From positions 112,413,741 to 112,477,740 of the forward strand of contig CM041465.1 of NCBI GenBank assembly GCA_023213395.1: 64,000 nucleotides of DNA. The letters run 5' to 3'. Below are positions 1 to 11,877 of the stretch, piece by piece. The notes below the pieces were generated by a model. It saw only the letters and a list, made by a program, of their open reading frames with translations, ran no database searches and was not told the origin of the DNA. The translations under genes were made by a program, and so were the position numbers. This stretch comes from Cycas panzhihuaensis. Lineage: Eukaryota; Cycadophyta. Positions within the stretch are counted from its first letter, which is position 1; each line of letters starts with the position of its first letter.

Positions 1-2168
1 ACACACCCTTCTGTTTGGCTCTAGGCCTTAGTTCTACCTTAATTTTGACTTTCAGTCCTGCACCACTGTAAACCTAGTGGCACTGCGAAGTTTGTCGCAG
101 TACCGTGGAGTTTGCCATGGTGCGACTATTCAAACTTGTTTTTTAAAACTGCCTCGATGATTCCTGCTCTTTCTATGGAATTGCCACGTGGTGCCCTCGG
201 GTACTCACCCCCACCATAACCCTAAATGTTTGTTTAGGGTTGGGGTGAGTATAAAACTTTAAAACTAAGCCATTTATTCTTCTTCTTAGTTCATTTTTTT
301 GCTCTCTACTCCAGCTCTCACTCTACAACCTTCACATGATCTGCTCCGCTTCTCTAGCTCCTCTTTCACAGGACACCTACTACATCTTAGGCCCTGCTCC
401 AACAGCTTCAAGCTCCCATTTTGCAGGTCTATTTCGTGGAAGAAGGGTACTCATAGCATCTCAACAAACAAACTCCAAGATCTCAAAGTTGCATCCACGT
501 TTGCCTCCCCTTCAGCCTAGGTCTGAAAAGCCTGTTTGGCATAGGCTTTTCCCCTCTTATTGCTGGTAGAATAAAGCTCTTTCCTTCTGCTGCAAGGTAC
601 TCCTTCAAGGTCTTTTAAGTTTCCTTGTTTTTTTCTTTCCTTTGTAAGCATTTTTGAGCCAATCCTTGCTCCTATCTTTCCATTTCATAGGAGCTTGTTT
701 GTTGCTCCTTATTTTGCAGTACTTCTCCTCTCTTTTCCTGCAAACTCACTCTAGGGTGGCTGTGCAAGAGGGATGCATAAGGACAAGTGAAGGGAGAAAA
801 GCAGTATCAGTCCCCTTGTTGGCCTTCTCCCTAAGGGTTTTACCCTTCCCTTCCTTCCTCTTCCACTCCATGCCTCTCTCTGCAATTGGGCTAGGGATAT
901 TGAGAGCTTACTTCCAGTTTTGAAAATAGCATTGGCAGCCCTTACCATGCTAGTTTCAGACCTGCACTCTCAGGTTTTTGGCATCACATAAGCCCCCAAA
1001 CCCATCCCGGTCTGTTTGTGATCCTTGGCTTGTCCCAACCTGACAATTTGTTGCCCATAGCACTTCGTCTCTTAGGTTTGTCTGTGCACCATTTTGTTAG
1101 TTTATTACCTCTTTTGTTTACTATCCCGTATAGCCATCACATCCTGGTTTCCCCCCCATTGAGGCTACGTGGAGGTACTTGTGGGTAAGTTGGCTATTTC
1201 GAGGCTAACTTCCTCATCTTAGTCACTGCTTGGTGTTGCTTTGATTTGAGTCTTGCTTGGAGGTTTTAGAGTAGAGTGCAATATTTTTAACTTGATTTAT
1301 TAATTACTTCTTATATTTATATATATATTAGGCATATTTGGCAGCCTCCTCTTCCAGGAGGGAGAAACCTTTGTTTTATGTTTGGCAGGTTCGCGGTAAT
1401 GAAAGTACGAAGAAGATGGACTTCTTGACAGCTTAGTCTTCAGCTAGTAGTGCTTTCATTTCCTTCTTTGCTCTTTTTTCTATTACTTTGCTTTCACATG
1501 TTGGGGAAGGTAATGTAGCCCCTCGTTTGTTCACGGTAGCCATCGTTGACTAGCCCCACACCTGCGCGGTGAGTTTGAGTGGACGAGTGTGTAAAGAGCA
1601 GAAGGGTGCAACGTTCCAACCACACTTCTTTTCTAGGTATTCCTTGTCCCTTTTTGTTATTTTTTCTGCTATGTTTCTTTTATGCACACATCGCATGCTA
1701 AAGACACATAGGAAACAAAAAGGGAATGAACTCATTCTTGCATTTATGAATCCTTTTATAGTTATTCACATCATGTGTAGATAGGCCTTAGGTATGAGCC
1801 GCACATCCCTTATGCCCCATCTAGCCCACACGTAGGACATCGCATCTCACACACGTCTTCTTGCACATTGCCTTCTCCCTCCTATGAGAAGGCCCAACTT
1901 CCTAGAGTCCCCCTTCTTCTTCCCAGCCATCCAAGGGGTAGGTGGGCCTCCTCTTTTGGGACGGCCCAAGGCCTTGCCTTGCGTCCTTTTCTGAAGGTTG
2001 ACCTAAGGCAATTAGGCACCATTCGTGGGTCCTGAATCTATGCTCCGGTGTACGGATGCCCTACGTGGTGTTTCTTTCTTGCTATTAGGATCCCATACAT
2101 AGCCTGACTGTACCTTAATTAGCTACATCCTTCTAAGCATAGAAGACCATCCCGTAGATGCGATTCCA
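1..2168 (+). repeat. G1 5' LTR (left end outside window)
   Basis: The right end is set by ATTCCA at 2163-2168, followed by one base and the PBS. The minus-strand G2 LTR (47742-50529) ends the same way and matches in blocks, for example the promoter-proximal CCAACC/GGTT region and the inverted repeat at 60-123. The G2 LTR is 2788 bp, so roughly 0.6 kb of the G1 LTR lies outside the window. Short open frames in this stretch are not conserved in G2 and are not called as genes. Confidence 0.7.
60..123. repeat. Imperfect inverted repeat in the G1 LTR
   Basis: The tract begins GCACCACTGTAAAC and ends GTTTGCCATGGTGC-like, so the two halves pair as a long imperfect hairpin around AAGTTTGTC. A counterpart occurs in the G2 LTR at 49933-50001, and a related motif (GTACCATAGAGTTTG) at 62555-62592. 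Confidence 0.6.
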
Positions 2169-2169
2169 C

Positions 2170-2193
2170 TGGTGACCATACTGGGGAACTGCC
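2170..2193 (+). other. G1 primer-binding site
   Basis: TGGTGACCATACTGGGGAAC starts one base after the LTR end. G2 has TGGCGACCATACTAGGGTCC at the same place. TGGCGAC-type primer sites are usual for Tat/Ogre-like gypsy elements. The exact tRNA was not determined. The G1 form differs by a C-to-T change at the fourth base. Confidence 0.65.
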
Positions 2194-2428
2194 AGTAAGG
2201 GAGCTAGTCTCGCTTCTCTTTCTGTTGGTGCTATTGCTTTCCAGTAATCTTCCTTATTTTCCCTTTCCATTGGGTAGCCCCCAACACATGCTTCATATCC
2301 CCTTTTCCTTCTAACAACTTTAGTAAAAGTGTTATATATGACGTTTCTCACGTCGTTTACAAGGTTTGCCATCTTTGTTAGAAGACTCTTCATATCACCT
2401 ACTTCCATCATCAGAATCTGATTCGACA

Positions 2429-5040
2429 ATGGAGGGCTATCCTTCTGATTGGGCATATCACACCTTTGCCTCAAGAACTCATGAGTTCCCAGCGTCTATT
2501 CCGGGATCCACCCAAGAGGGTGACGATCCTATCTATTACCCAGGTGACCAGCATCACCCCATCGACATCTATCCTTCTACCCATGTGGTAGAAGACCCGT
2601 CTTCTCTTGAGGTTCATCCTTCGATTGGTGATTCTTATGAGGAGTGCCCTAAGGGGTCCATGTCGTTTAAGGTCCCATCCACCTCTTATGGTCACGTGGA
2701 TACCCCTCACGTCGATGCGGTTGAAGCTATTAGCGAGTGCTTTTGAGTGCCTCGCCTTCAATCGTGTCCCAGGTGGTTTGAAGGTGTTCTGTGTGATGGA
2801 GCATCCTCTTTATCCACTCCTTTGCCACCTCCTTCATCTGCACCTACCCCTCCTACTACCAGTAGCCCTTTCATTCCCATGCATTTGTCCCACTCCTTTC
2901 CTACACCAATCGTGGGGGTGAATGTTGCACCTTCTATCCCTTGCTAGGGTCCTAGTTCTTCAGGATCCTCCTGTGGTATGTCTTTCCCTCAGTTGGGGGT
3001 TAGCATACCCTTTCCTAGTTAGGCTAATGCGCCATCCTCTAATGTGGTGCATGCGTTCCCTAATAAGCCTATGGGCCCTACTAACTCTTCATCTGCTAAT
3101 CATGTGGGACTTGCTCCCACACATCCCTAAAACCAATCTATTGGTCCTTCCTTTTACATACCCTCAGGTTACACTTCTCAACCTTAGGGGCAGGGTAAAG
3201 GGAACCACCTCCCAGCCTATGGGGTGGACCTGCTACACCCATATGGGATTGCACCACCTATGGCTGGCCCATATGGGTAAAACCTGGTTCCACACCCTTA
3301 TTTTCTGCCATTTAGCATGGCCTCTTTAGCTGCACCTTCACAAGGGAACCCGACTCCTTTTCAAGGCACTTATCCTCAAGCCCCCTTCCAGTAAGGGGCA
3401 TTTCCTCAAGGAGGGATGGGTTTGCCACCCCCATCTGTTCCTTGTTCACTACTCACTATATGATTCGTTGATCCTACAGTCCAGGCAAGGGCACATCCCT
3501 TCATGGACTATAGATCGACACCACTATCTATTGAGGCATTAAGAACTAATTTGTCACCTCATCCTCCCAAAGTTCCTAAATTTGACGAAACTTCCTCATA
3601 AGACCCAATAGAACACGTGCATAGTTTTTCTATGGCATGTATTAATTATTGGGCTTATGACCACATATTGATGAAGCTATTTCCATGATCTTTATAGGGC
3701 GACACCCTTAAGTGGTTTTATCGCCTCCTTGCCCACTCTATCTTTTCATTCCAATAATTGGTGGACGAATTTATCAACTACTTAGATATAGCTCGTCCTT
3801 TCGAAAGCAGAATGAAATCTCTCCTTTCGCTCAAACAATGTCACAATGAAATGAATCGTGACTTTGTGCGATGATTCCATGACCTTCTTCACTCCACTAA
3901 GGCCACGTTGCCTGAGGAGTTGAAGAGAGACCTTTTCATTAACGCACTTCACCTCGAAGTACATGTGGAAGTCCTTAAAATAAGGGCGACCACATGGGAC
4001 TCTGCGATTGCAAAGTGCTTAGCGTTAGAGGCTATTAAGATCTAAGCCGGAATCAAGAGGCCTCTCAAGCCCTCATAACGTCGTGAGGCACCCCCCTCAA
4101 CTAAGGAAACTAAACCTTCATAACCCACTAGGTCTACTTCCCACTTAATTGAGAAGACCTTATACCCCCTTACTTCTGCCATACATTCATTCAAACGTAC
4201 GATGAAGGAGCTTAAACTTCAAGCCCCTTCATCTCCAACTTCTAACAAACACATTCAACAGGCTTCTCAAGCTGCTCCTCCCACGGGAGGTAATACCCAG
4301 CCTTCTCAAGCAAGGAAAGTAGATCCTTCACTCGAGAAGAAGTGGTGTTCCGTCCACAGGGAGTGCTTCCATGATGACTCACATTGTCGGGTGCAACACC
4401 CTCGTGATGCCCCACAACGTGATTCGTCTCACAGGTAGGCCTTAAGGCCTAATCTCGATCAACCCATCCACAAGGATCTGTTCCCCAAACATGGGGAGCG
4501 TGATCACAATGCTCAACAAAGAAACAACTGAAACCAGGGTAGATCCCCTAATTCTCGCCCTTCGCACGGTAGAGGGAAGGGTGCGTGAGATTCAGCATCC
4601 TCCTCGCGTTCCCCTAACCAACGCACTCCATCACCTTCGTGATCCTAAAATAAGGGAAAGAAGGTTGTCCAATTGCTTGAGACCACTATGTTGTATGCCT
4701 TAAATTAGTCTCAAGCCACTAAAGAGGCCACTGGTGCCTCTTCATATACATCTCACCTTGATCCTCTTCCAGAAACTTCTCTTCTGGAACCCCCTGCACT
4801 TCCCAAGACTATTCTTGTACACCCTAGACATTATGATTTTTGAAGGGCACTTACCCAACCTACTGCGAAGGGTAAGCCCTTCTCTATCGTTGACGAGCTC
4901 CACACCATCGCTACAGAGATGTCCTTGATGGATGTCATGAGAAGCTTCCCTAAGTAATATGCTCTTCTTCTTGAAGCTCTTGGCCAACAAGATGCTTCCA
5001 TCCATGCGATAGGTGCTACCTCCCATGAATCACCTGTCAT
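2429..5040 (+). pseudogene. G1 gag, decayed
   Basis: The frame starts at the ATG of MEGYPSDWAYH, matched by MEGFPSDWAYH in G2. It stays in one phase to the protease, broken by roughly twenty stops. Residues 1-105 are acidic and polar. About 3000-3480 is Pro/Ser/Gly-rich. About 3569-4045 is a Retrotran_gag-type core (PF03732-like) containing FDETSS, DPIEHVHSFSMACINYWAYD and RPFESRMKSLLSLKQ. Near 4345-4400 a WCSVHRE...DDSHC pattern stands where Tat/Ogre gag has its Cys/His motif. Many stops lie where G2 has Gln, Trp or Arg. In life this would be the structural protein of the particle; here it is broken. Other open frames inside this interval, such as 2922-3329, are out of phase with the conserved one. 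Confidence 0.75.
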
Positions 5041-5062
5041 CTCATATGATCCTAGAGATATC

Positions 5063-5443
5063 CCATCTCCCAGTAAGCTGGAGAAGCTTTTGCATTACAC
5101 ATTCGTCATTACCATTGACACTCCTAATTTTATTATAAAGAGGACCATTGTAGATAATGGCTCCTCAGTTAATTCTATGCCTACACGTATACTCAAGGAG
5201 CTAGGCATAGTAGCTCTTAAGTTTGTCCCTTGGAAATGCCAAGGGTATGATGGGACTGAGAAGTCCCCTTTAGGGACAGTCTCCCTTTCCCTCACCTTAG
5301 GAGGGAAGACCGTTTCTGTCGAAGTTGTTGTACTTGATATCGATGTGGAGTATAACCTCTTGTTGGGTCGACCATGGCTCGACCAAATGGGAGCAATCTA
5401 CTCCATGTGTTGGGGGCACCTTAAATTTATCCATGAAGGATGA
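5063..5443 (+). pseudogene. G1 aspartic protease domain
   Basis: This follows gag in the same phase. It shows the retropepsin-like pattern IKRTIVDNGSSVNSM, with the catalytic Asp and the D-N-G form common in Tat/Ogre-like elements in place of D-S/T-G. About 70 residues on is the flap-distal YNLLLGRPWLDQMG motif. The 117-codon stretch from 5090 is fully open, the best preserved part of G1. The enzyme would cleave the Gag-Pol precursor. The reading frame runs on after a TGA at 5441 through an acidic stretch to about 5713 without recognisable RT. G2 lacks this part because C5 is inserted just upstream and the rest is missing. Confidence 0.8.
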
Positions 5444-5713
5444 GTTAAAGTTATCGCCCGTGAGCCTATGCCATCTCACACCTCTCATCTAGCCTACCAG
5501 GCTGTCTTCGATGATGAAGATAGTGATCATGAGGAGGCTACCCCTTCCGTGGGACCTTTGTTTTAGGAGACCGGCCTTCATCAGTTGGACCCTATGCCAT
5601 GTCATGAGCCAAACTTAGTCAGGTTTACCCCTATTGATGTAGGTGGTTACGGTTACTTAGCCAACATGGGTGATTTTGAGTCAGATAGCGAGGGTTATGA
5701 GCCCTCTCCTTGA

Positions 5714-6545
5714 CATGTCACCCTAGTTTCATGAGCACCTTGGCTCCCGAACCGCTGGTCCTAAACCAACCACTTATTTCACTTTCTCGGCCTCCTTGAG
5801 TGGTTTCACATAGGCATTCACGTCGAGGAGCCACTCGTAGAGACACTTCTTCTTCATGCTCTAGATCCTTACCTAGGACTAGAGCCACTCCTACTCAGAC
5901 GTAACCTTGCCATGTAATCCATCAAGTGCCAGGTCCATTGCACTCATCTAGTTCTGACCATATCGAGTTTACTAGTAGGCCTAACCACACCGGGCCTACC
6001 CTTCATCACCTATCTCTTATCCTGCGTGTGACTACTCCTATCCCTATGTGGTCTAGGCACATCTCTTTTCCTCTTCATGCTCCGAAATGAGCCTAAACTA
6101 CCATCTTAAGTTTGTTCCCATTCCTCCTAGCCACAGGTGGAGTGACGACTTAAGATGGCCTCTCCCATCTCTTTCTGGTTCCTCCCGTGGAACCCGTGTT
6201 CCCATGTTCTTTTGGGACCTTTGTCCTCCTATTTGGGTATCCCTAGTTAGGATGATGCTCAGGAGTATCGTTACTCCCCCTCTCGCTCGGTATTTCCTTC
6301 GCATATCCTACTATGCTCCTCTGCGGACATGCGTGCCGCGTTATTTTCTAACCCCACATATGTCTATCACCTCTACTCATGGTGGTCGTATGTTCTCCTA
6401 TTAGATATATGGCCATGGATGGAAGGAAATACGTCCATCTCAAACAAATATCATAACAAACATCATAATAAACATATATATCAAAGTGGGGCGCCAATTG
6501 TCCCATCTATCTATATACATCAAAATCATATGTTATATCATACAT
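5714..6545 (+). other. G1 tail and junction zone, no clear coding
   Basis: No reverse transcriptase motif was found in any frame. The stretch is C/T-rich up to about 6410 (CTCCT-type), then turns AT-rich (about 6430-6540) just before the truncated 3' end of the LINE. The exact G1/LINE boundary could not be fixed: no poly(A)-derived T tract or target-site duplication is evident. Confidence 0.4.
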
Positions 6546-6549
6546 ATGG

Positions 6550-7918
6550 GAAGCCAGTGTCCTTCGAGGGCTAGGTCCAGGGCTCTAAGCATAGCATGCA
6601 TTTCTGTATAGTGGTTTGCTTGATGCTCATAGTAATCTGCAAAAGCCTAAATGAGGGTCCCTTTGCTGTCCTTACAAATTCCCCCTCCCCCAACTTCTCC
6701 AGGGTTTCCTTTAGCAGCCCCATCGAAGTTGATTTTAAACCAGGGCTCCTCCGGAGGTGTCCAACTATTGCATCTCGGTTTTACTGTCATGAATTCTAGT
6801 TCTATACCCCATTTAAGCAAAATCCTGTTCTCTGTCATGGTTATGTGCTTCTCCTTAATGTCTCTAACATTTTCTTTGATGTCCATACAGATTCTGTTGA
6901 AGGTGGTTATCTGGTCCCTATGATTTCCTGGAAAGATCCTGCAGTTCCTCTCTATCCAGATATTCCATGCCAGAATCAGAAGAAAACTCCTTCAGATGCA
7001 GCTAAGGATTCTACTTTTAAATAGATTGTGCCAAGCAGGCCAAAGATCGACCATCTTTTCAGAAAATATCCAACACACCTCCAATTTCTCAAGCAGCACC
7101 CTCCATACTTCCCTAGTGAATGGGCACTCAAGGAAAATATGGTCCATGGATTCCTCATCTTTGTAACATAAAATACATCATTGCAATGTAAAGCCTCTTT
7201 TAAGGTTATCTACAGTAAGAATTTTATTCATAAGACAGGTCCACCAGAAAAAAACTATCTTAGGGATGAGAGGGAGCCTCCAAACTCCTTCTAATATTGG
7301 GATTTTCTAATCCCCTCTTTTTAGGCATAGATAGTGGTATCCCTGTTTGACAGTATATTCCCCAGACGAGCTCAGAGGCCATACAATCGAATCTGGTGAA
7401 GGTGTTCTAGGTATGTAACTCTTATCAAGAATCTTTTTTATCTTGTTTAGACCCTCCTGCAATCTCCTCTCTCCTTGGATTTCCTCAAAGTTCTTATAGG
7501 CCCTATTGCCCACACTCCCAGTCTAATATTCTTTTAGATGTTTGCCATAGTGCTTGGCACAAGGGCCGATGGTAGGCATTAGATCTGGGTAGTCCTTTAG
7601 GGCCTTGTCGCAACACCATACATCCTCCCAGAATCTTATGGAGTTGCCATCACCCAATCTCCATTTTAGGCTGTCCCTGATAGCTTCCCAGGCTTTGAGG
7701 ATGCTCCTCCATACAGTTGACCCAATCGGCAAAGCATTGTTATCCATAAGAGAGCCCCCCTGGGTGTATTTCCTAGATAAGATCTTCTCCCATAGCCTCT
7801 CTCCAAATTTGAGTAATCGCCAGCCCAGCTTAGCCCCAAGAGTGGTATTGAAGGGAGAGAGCCTTCTTAGGTTGAGGCCACCAACCCATTTCAGGGAACA
7901 TAATTTACTCCAACTCAC
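6550..7918 (-). pseudogene. LINE ORF2: zf-RVT and truncated RNase H
   Basis: About 7918-7520 is the post-RT region (WSKLCSLKWVGGLNLRRL, RFWEDVWC). About 7513-6976 fits the zf-RVT domain (PF13966) with decayed Cys/His positions. About 6800-6555 is an RVT_3-type RNase H start: PWFKINFDGAAKGNPG with the first catalytic Asp, GGGGICKDSKG, and after a frameshift a Glu in YTEMHAMLRALDLALE. The third block, with its later Asp, is missing because the element ends here. The domain would remove RNA from the RNA/DNA hybrid in plant L1 elements. Confidence 0.8.
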
Positions 7919-8059
7919 CAGATGGATCCTGTCCTTTATTTCTGTCCCAGACTAAAGGAATCTCTTCTGGATGGATTCAATAGTATCTGAGATTCCAGGT
8001 GGAACCCTAAATATAGACATCCAAAAAACTGGAATGCTCTGAAGCGTAGAAGCAACTAG

Positions 8060-9504
8060 CTAAAATTTTCTAGCTAAGCTTAGGAGGGCACCTTTCCAGC
8101 CTGCCAGCTTCCTTTGCATCTTGTCAATCAGGGGGTTCCACATATCTTTAGTCATCTTTCCAACAAAGAGAGGTAAGCCAAGGTAAATTATGGGAAGCTT
8201 TTTTATGTCCATCCCAAGAATTCTACTGATCCTGCCTTGGATACGACCCGACGTATTTATGAAAAAGACAGTACTCTTCTTCAGACTAATCTTCTGATTC
8301 ATAGCCTTCTCGAAGTGGCCCAATATCTCTTTGAATCTGGAAGCCTCTCTTACAACAGCCTTACTTAAGAAAATATTATCATCAACAAATTGATGGTGGG
8401 CCACATTATCCAACCTAGATGTTAATTTAATGCCATTTAGAATCCCTCCCCTCCTAGCGGACTCCAGGGTTCTACCTAACATCTCAGCCATCATGATGTA
8501 TAGGAAGGGAGAGCGGATCACCTTGTCTCATCCCCCTAAACCCAGGAAAGAAGGTGGAAGATGAGCCATTGATAATGACTAAGAACTGCGGGTTGCCAAT
8601 ACACAGCTTAATCCATGACTGCCAAAGCTCCCCAAAGCCAAATACCTTTAGACAGTCTAGTAAGCACTCCCATGAGACCCTATTGAAGGCCTTCATGAGA
8701 TCAATCTTGATGAGCATCACAGGCTACTTCCTTTCCGCAGCTGAATAGATTGTTTCATGGACTACAATATAACCATCATAAATTTGTCTGCCCTGAAGGA
8801 AACCATCTTGATTATGGGAGCTGATGTTTGGTATATTCTCTTTAGTCTGTTGACCAAGACCTTGGTTATAACCTTATACTTAACATTGCAGAGACTGATA
8901 GGGCAAAACTCTTCCATCCTTTTTGCACCTTCTTTTTTAGGGATGAGGACTAGGAATGTAGTTTGCTATTCCTGTAGAATCTTTTTATTTACATAAAACT
9001 CCTAAAGAGCCTCCATAAGATCCCCTTTAATAATGTCCCAAAATTCTTGAAAAAACCCAGTGGGAAACCATCAGGGCCTAGAGCTTTATCTTTCTTCATG
9101 CCAAAGAGAGCCACCCTGACTTCCTCCACGGTGAACGGAGCTATCAGTTGAGTATTTTGGGCTTCGTTCACCAAATTGGGGATATTGTTTATGAAGTCTT
9201 TTCTTCTATCCATGTCCCCATCCTACGGCTCAGTGAATAAGTCCTTGAAATACTCACTGCCCAACTCCTTCATTCCCTCTATCGAACTTATCATAGAACC
9301 ATCCTCCCTTTGAAGACAGGAAATTCTATTACTCGCTCTATGTTTTACTATAGTCATATGAAAAAAATTTGTGTTTCTGTCTCCTTCTGCCAACCATAGA
9401 GCCCTAGATTTTTGTCTCCAATGGATTTCCTCTCTAGTGAGAATCTCTTCCAGAGACCTAGCTAGCTCCTTTTCTATCTTATCTAGCTCTGGGGATCTAC
9501 CCAT
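8060..9504 (-). pseudogene. LINE ORF2: reverse transcriptase domain
   Basis: Upstream residues WLAEGDRNTNFFH and KDKALGPDGFPLGFFK mark the plant L1 RT N-terminus (RVT_1, PF00078). LIKIDLMKAFNRVSWECL carries the first catalytic Asp; GMRQGDPLS precedes the active-site box HHQFVDDNIF at about 8370-8400. INTSGRIQGRISRILG and LPIIYLGLPLF follow, as expected after the palm. The reading phase changes between about 8990 and 8720, and again near 8500, so at least two frameshifts separate the parts. The segment 8720-8990 is the most damaged. Confidence 0.88.
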
Positions 9505-9559
9505 CTGTTCAATCCTGTCTTCGATTTCTTTTAGATCGTGGATAGTTTTATCCTTCTAC

Positions 9560-10482
9560 TCGAATATGTTTTGGAAAACGTCATTGTTCCAGACCTTAAC
9601 TTGTCTTTTGACCCATTCCAGTTTCTTCAAAAATATGTACATCGCATGACCTTTAATTTGAATTCCCCACCATTCCTCAATCCTCTTCCGAAGATTCAGG
9701 TGTCTAAGCCACATTAGTTCAAACCTGAAGGGAGACCCAATGAATTTTTTGGGATCCAAAAATTGAAGCAGGAGGGGGGAGTGATCAGAGCTAATCCTTG
9801 GTAATGCCTCAAGGGTGAAGTCATTGAAGTACCTCATCCAATCATAGTTGACTAGTGCCCTGTCTAATTTAATTTGAATGAAGTCATCCCCTAAACGCTT
9901 GTTGGACTATGTAAAAGAAACACCCCTGAGCTTAACATTCTCCAGACCCCCCTGCTATAGGAAGTCGCTAAAGTCACCCATACTGGTTGTCCATCCACTA
10001 GTTCCACCTTTTTTGTCCCTGGGAGATAGCGCCGAGTTAAAGTCCCCCGCCAGCAACTAAGGCTGACGGTAGTCCCTGTGGGTTTCCAGTAATCTGTCCC
10101 AAAGTCTCTTCCTGGCCTTTTGAATATTTGGGCCATAAATGTTTGTGGCTAATCATATGATGTTGTTGCTTTTATTTGTTAGCCGAATCAAAATAAAGGA
10201 ATCCTCTGCCAAGAAAATTTCCCCCAACCATGTCAGTGGATTCTAAAGCACCATTAAGCCCCCAACCCCTTGAGCATAGTCTACCTCTATCCCTTCAGCG
10301 TTCTTCCAAATTTTATTCCTAACCCTTGGCCTGTTCTCCTTGCTTAGTTTAGTTTCCTGCAAGAACATCAGGTCCGGATGATATTTGTTCCTCATATCCC
10401 TAATAATTCTCTGCTTCAAAGGGGCATTAAGTCCCCTAATATTCCATGATATTAATTTCATCTTTTCTTTCTTTGCTTCCAA
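9560..10482 (-). pseudogene. LINE ORF2: AP-like endonuclease domain
   Basis: ORF2 opens at 10482 with a Lys-rich leader and LISWNIRGLN, the first endonuclease block (Exo_endo_phos, PF03372). FLQETKL follows, carrying the catalytic Glu. Then come YGPN, LLAGDFNSAL (Asp/Asn pair) and ISSDHSPLLL (Asp-His near the end of the domain). All the main catalytic residues are visible, but stops interrupt the frame (for example after GGLMVL, at an expected position for a coding residue). This enzyme nicks target DNA for target-primed reverse transcription. The frame is shared with the next segment down to about 8990. Confidence 0.85.
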
Positions 10483-10499
10483 ACTTCAACAAGTTCTCC

Positions 10500-11877
10500 C
10501 TTTGGAGGCTCTTTACCTTCAGCTCTATATCTGAGAGTAGGCCCTTCTAAATAAACTTCCTTTAAAGTTTTTTGGCTACCTTGATCAACCTATGAAACCG
10601 TTTCTTTCTCTCTTTGTAGTTTCAACGGTGGCCTCCCTACCTTCTTCTTCGCTCCCACATCCAGCAACTTCTTTTGGGACATAATCAGTTGTGGTAGGGG
10701 ATTAGGACCAGGCATCCTCAGGTCTTCCAAAATAGGCATCTTCAGCTCCTCAACCCTAGCCAACTGCCCCTGGGTTGCGGGATCTTTTGTAGTCTTTTCT
10801 TCGGCATCTATAGTGGGGGCCTTTGAGGTTAGGGGGGGGCAAGCCCAACCCCCCCACAACCTCCTTTTCTGGCATCTTCCGTGTCTTAGGTAGGGTAGTA
10901 TGAGTCATAAGGGTAGCCTTAGTAGGGGTGCGAACCCCCGTACCATCCTTGCCAACTGGGCTTCCTGGGGCCGCAACAACCTAGGCTACTTGGTCCCCTT
11001 CCTCTAGGAGCGTGTCCTTCTCATTGGGGTCAAAACCCAGGTTCAAGTGAGGGGTCTCAACTGCATCTGCTTGGCCTAGGTGATCTATTTCCATCCCTTT
11101 TCCCTCCTCCTTTTTTTCCTAAGAATTTAGTTCTGGAGGTCCCTCTATTTTCTCATCCTTAAAAAGTTGCACCCTGGGGCACTTTTAGGGCAAATGCTCC
11201 ATCACATAGGTCAGTAGTGGTACCCAACTCCCATCTGTCATATCCATCCATATATCATCTAGGAGGGGTTTATCAATCTGGACCAGCGTGTATATTCTAG
11301 AATTTATGAGTCTGCTCCTATTCTTTGTCACAGAGTCAATTGCTAGAAGAGGACCCACCACTTTCGCTATGCTTTTAAATACTTCGAGGTTCCAATGATA
11401 CAAGGGAAGGCTCAGAAGTTGGATCTAAATAGGGGCTTGTTTGATTTTGGGAACAGAGGGGTTAAAGTCCCTATGCCATTTCTCGAGAGATAGGGCTTTC
11501 CTACCGAACATCCATGGGGCCCTTAACAGAATGTTGGAAATATCTTCATAAGAAGAGAATTTGAATAGCACGTAGCCCTTAGGCATGGCTATAGCTTCCA
11601 CGCTGCCCACCGTTTTCCATTTAGACCTCGTCCAGCTCCTAATAGCCTCCAGACCCAGCCTCGGTCCTAAGAATCTGCCAACAAGGTAATTCTCCTAGAG
11701 TTTCTCGATTTTCTCGATAAGAGCTTAGGGTATTTTCAGCCTAACCTTGTTATCCATAACCATTGGTATTAGGTTAAATGTTTCCTCCTTGTTTATTTTT
11801 AGTGCATCACGGTAAGATTTCCTTGGTGACAGGTTGGGAATCTAGTTCTAGTTTTGAGGATTAAGGTCCATTTCCAT
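10500..11877 (-). pseudogene. LINE ORF1 (DUF4283-like RNA-binding protein)
   Basis: The start is the ATG at 11877 (MEMDLNPQN). About 11750-11190 holds the DUF4283-type domain (PF14111), with motifs GRFLGPRLGLEAIRSWTRSKWK, GYVLFKFSSYEDISNIL, PWMFGRKALSLEKWHRDFNP and RIYTLVQIDKPL. This is the fold usual for ORF1 of plant L1 and related gag-like proteins, presumed to bind the element's RNA. The C-terminal part is charged and Pro-rich. Six or more stops interrupt it, several at expected Trp or Gln. ORF2 begins about 20 bp downstream. Confidence 0.8.

Larger units (their letters stand above)
1..6545 (+). mobile_element. Ty3/gypsy element G1 (Tat/Ogre-like), partial
   Basis: G1 runs 5' LTR (cut by the window edge), tRNA-primer site, then one long gag-protease frame with many stops. 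The same order, with recognisably similar sequence, occurs on the minus strand as G2 (44977-50529), so the family is defined by two copies here. The gag core, the C-terminal Cys/His pattern and the VDNGSS protease motif resemble the Tat/Ogre branch. No RT, RNase H or integrase was seen before similarity fades near 5.7 kb. The LINE begins at about 6.55 kb, so the 3' half is either displaced or deleted. Confidence 0.8.

Noticed and set aside
2922-3329. A 135-codon plus-strand frame rich in Leu and His
   Set aside because: It overlaps the G1 gag Pro-rich region in a different phase. G2 supports the other phase as coding.
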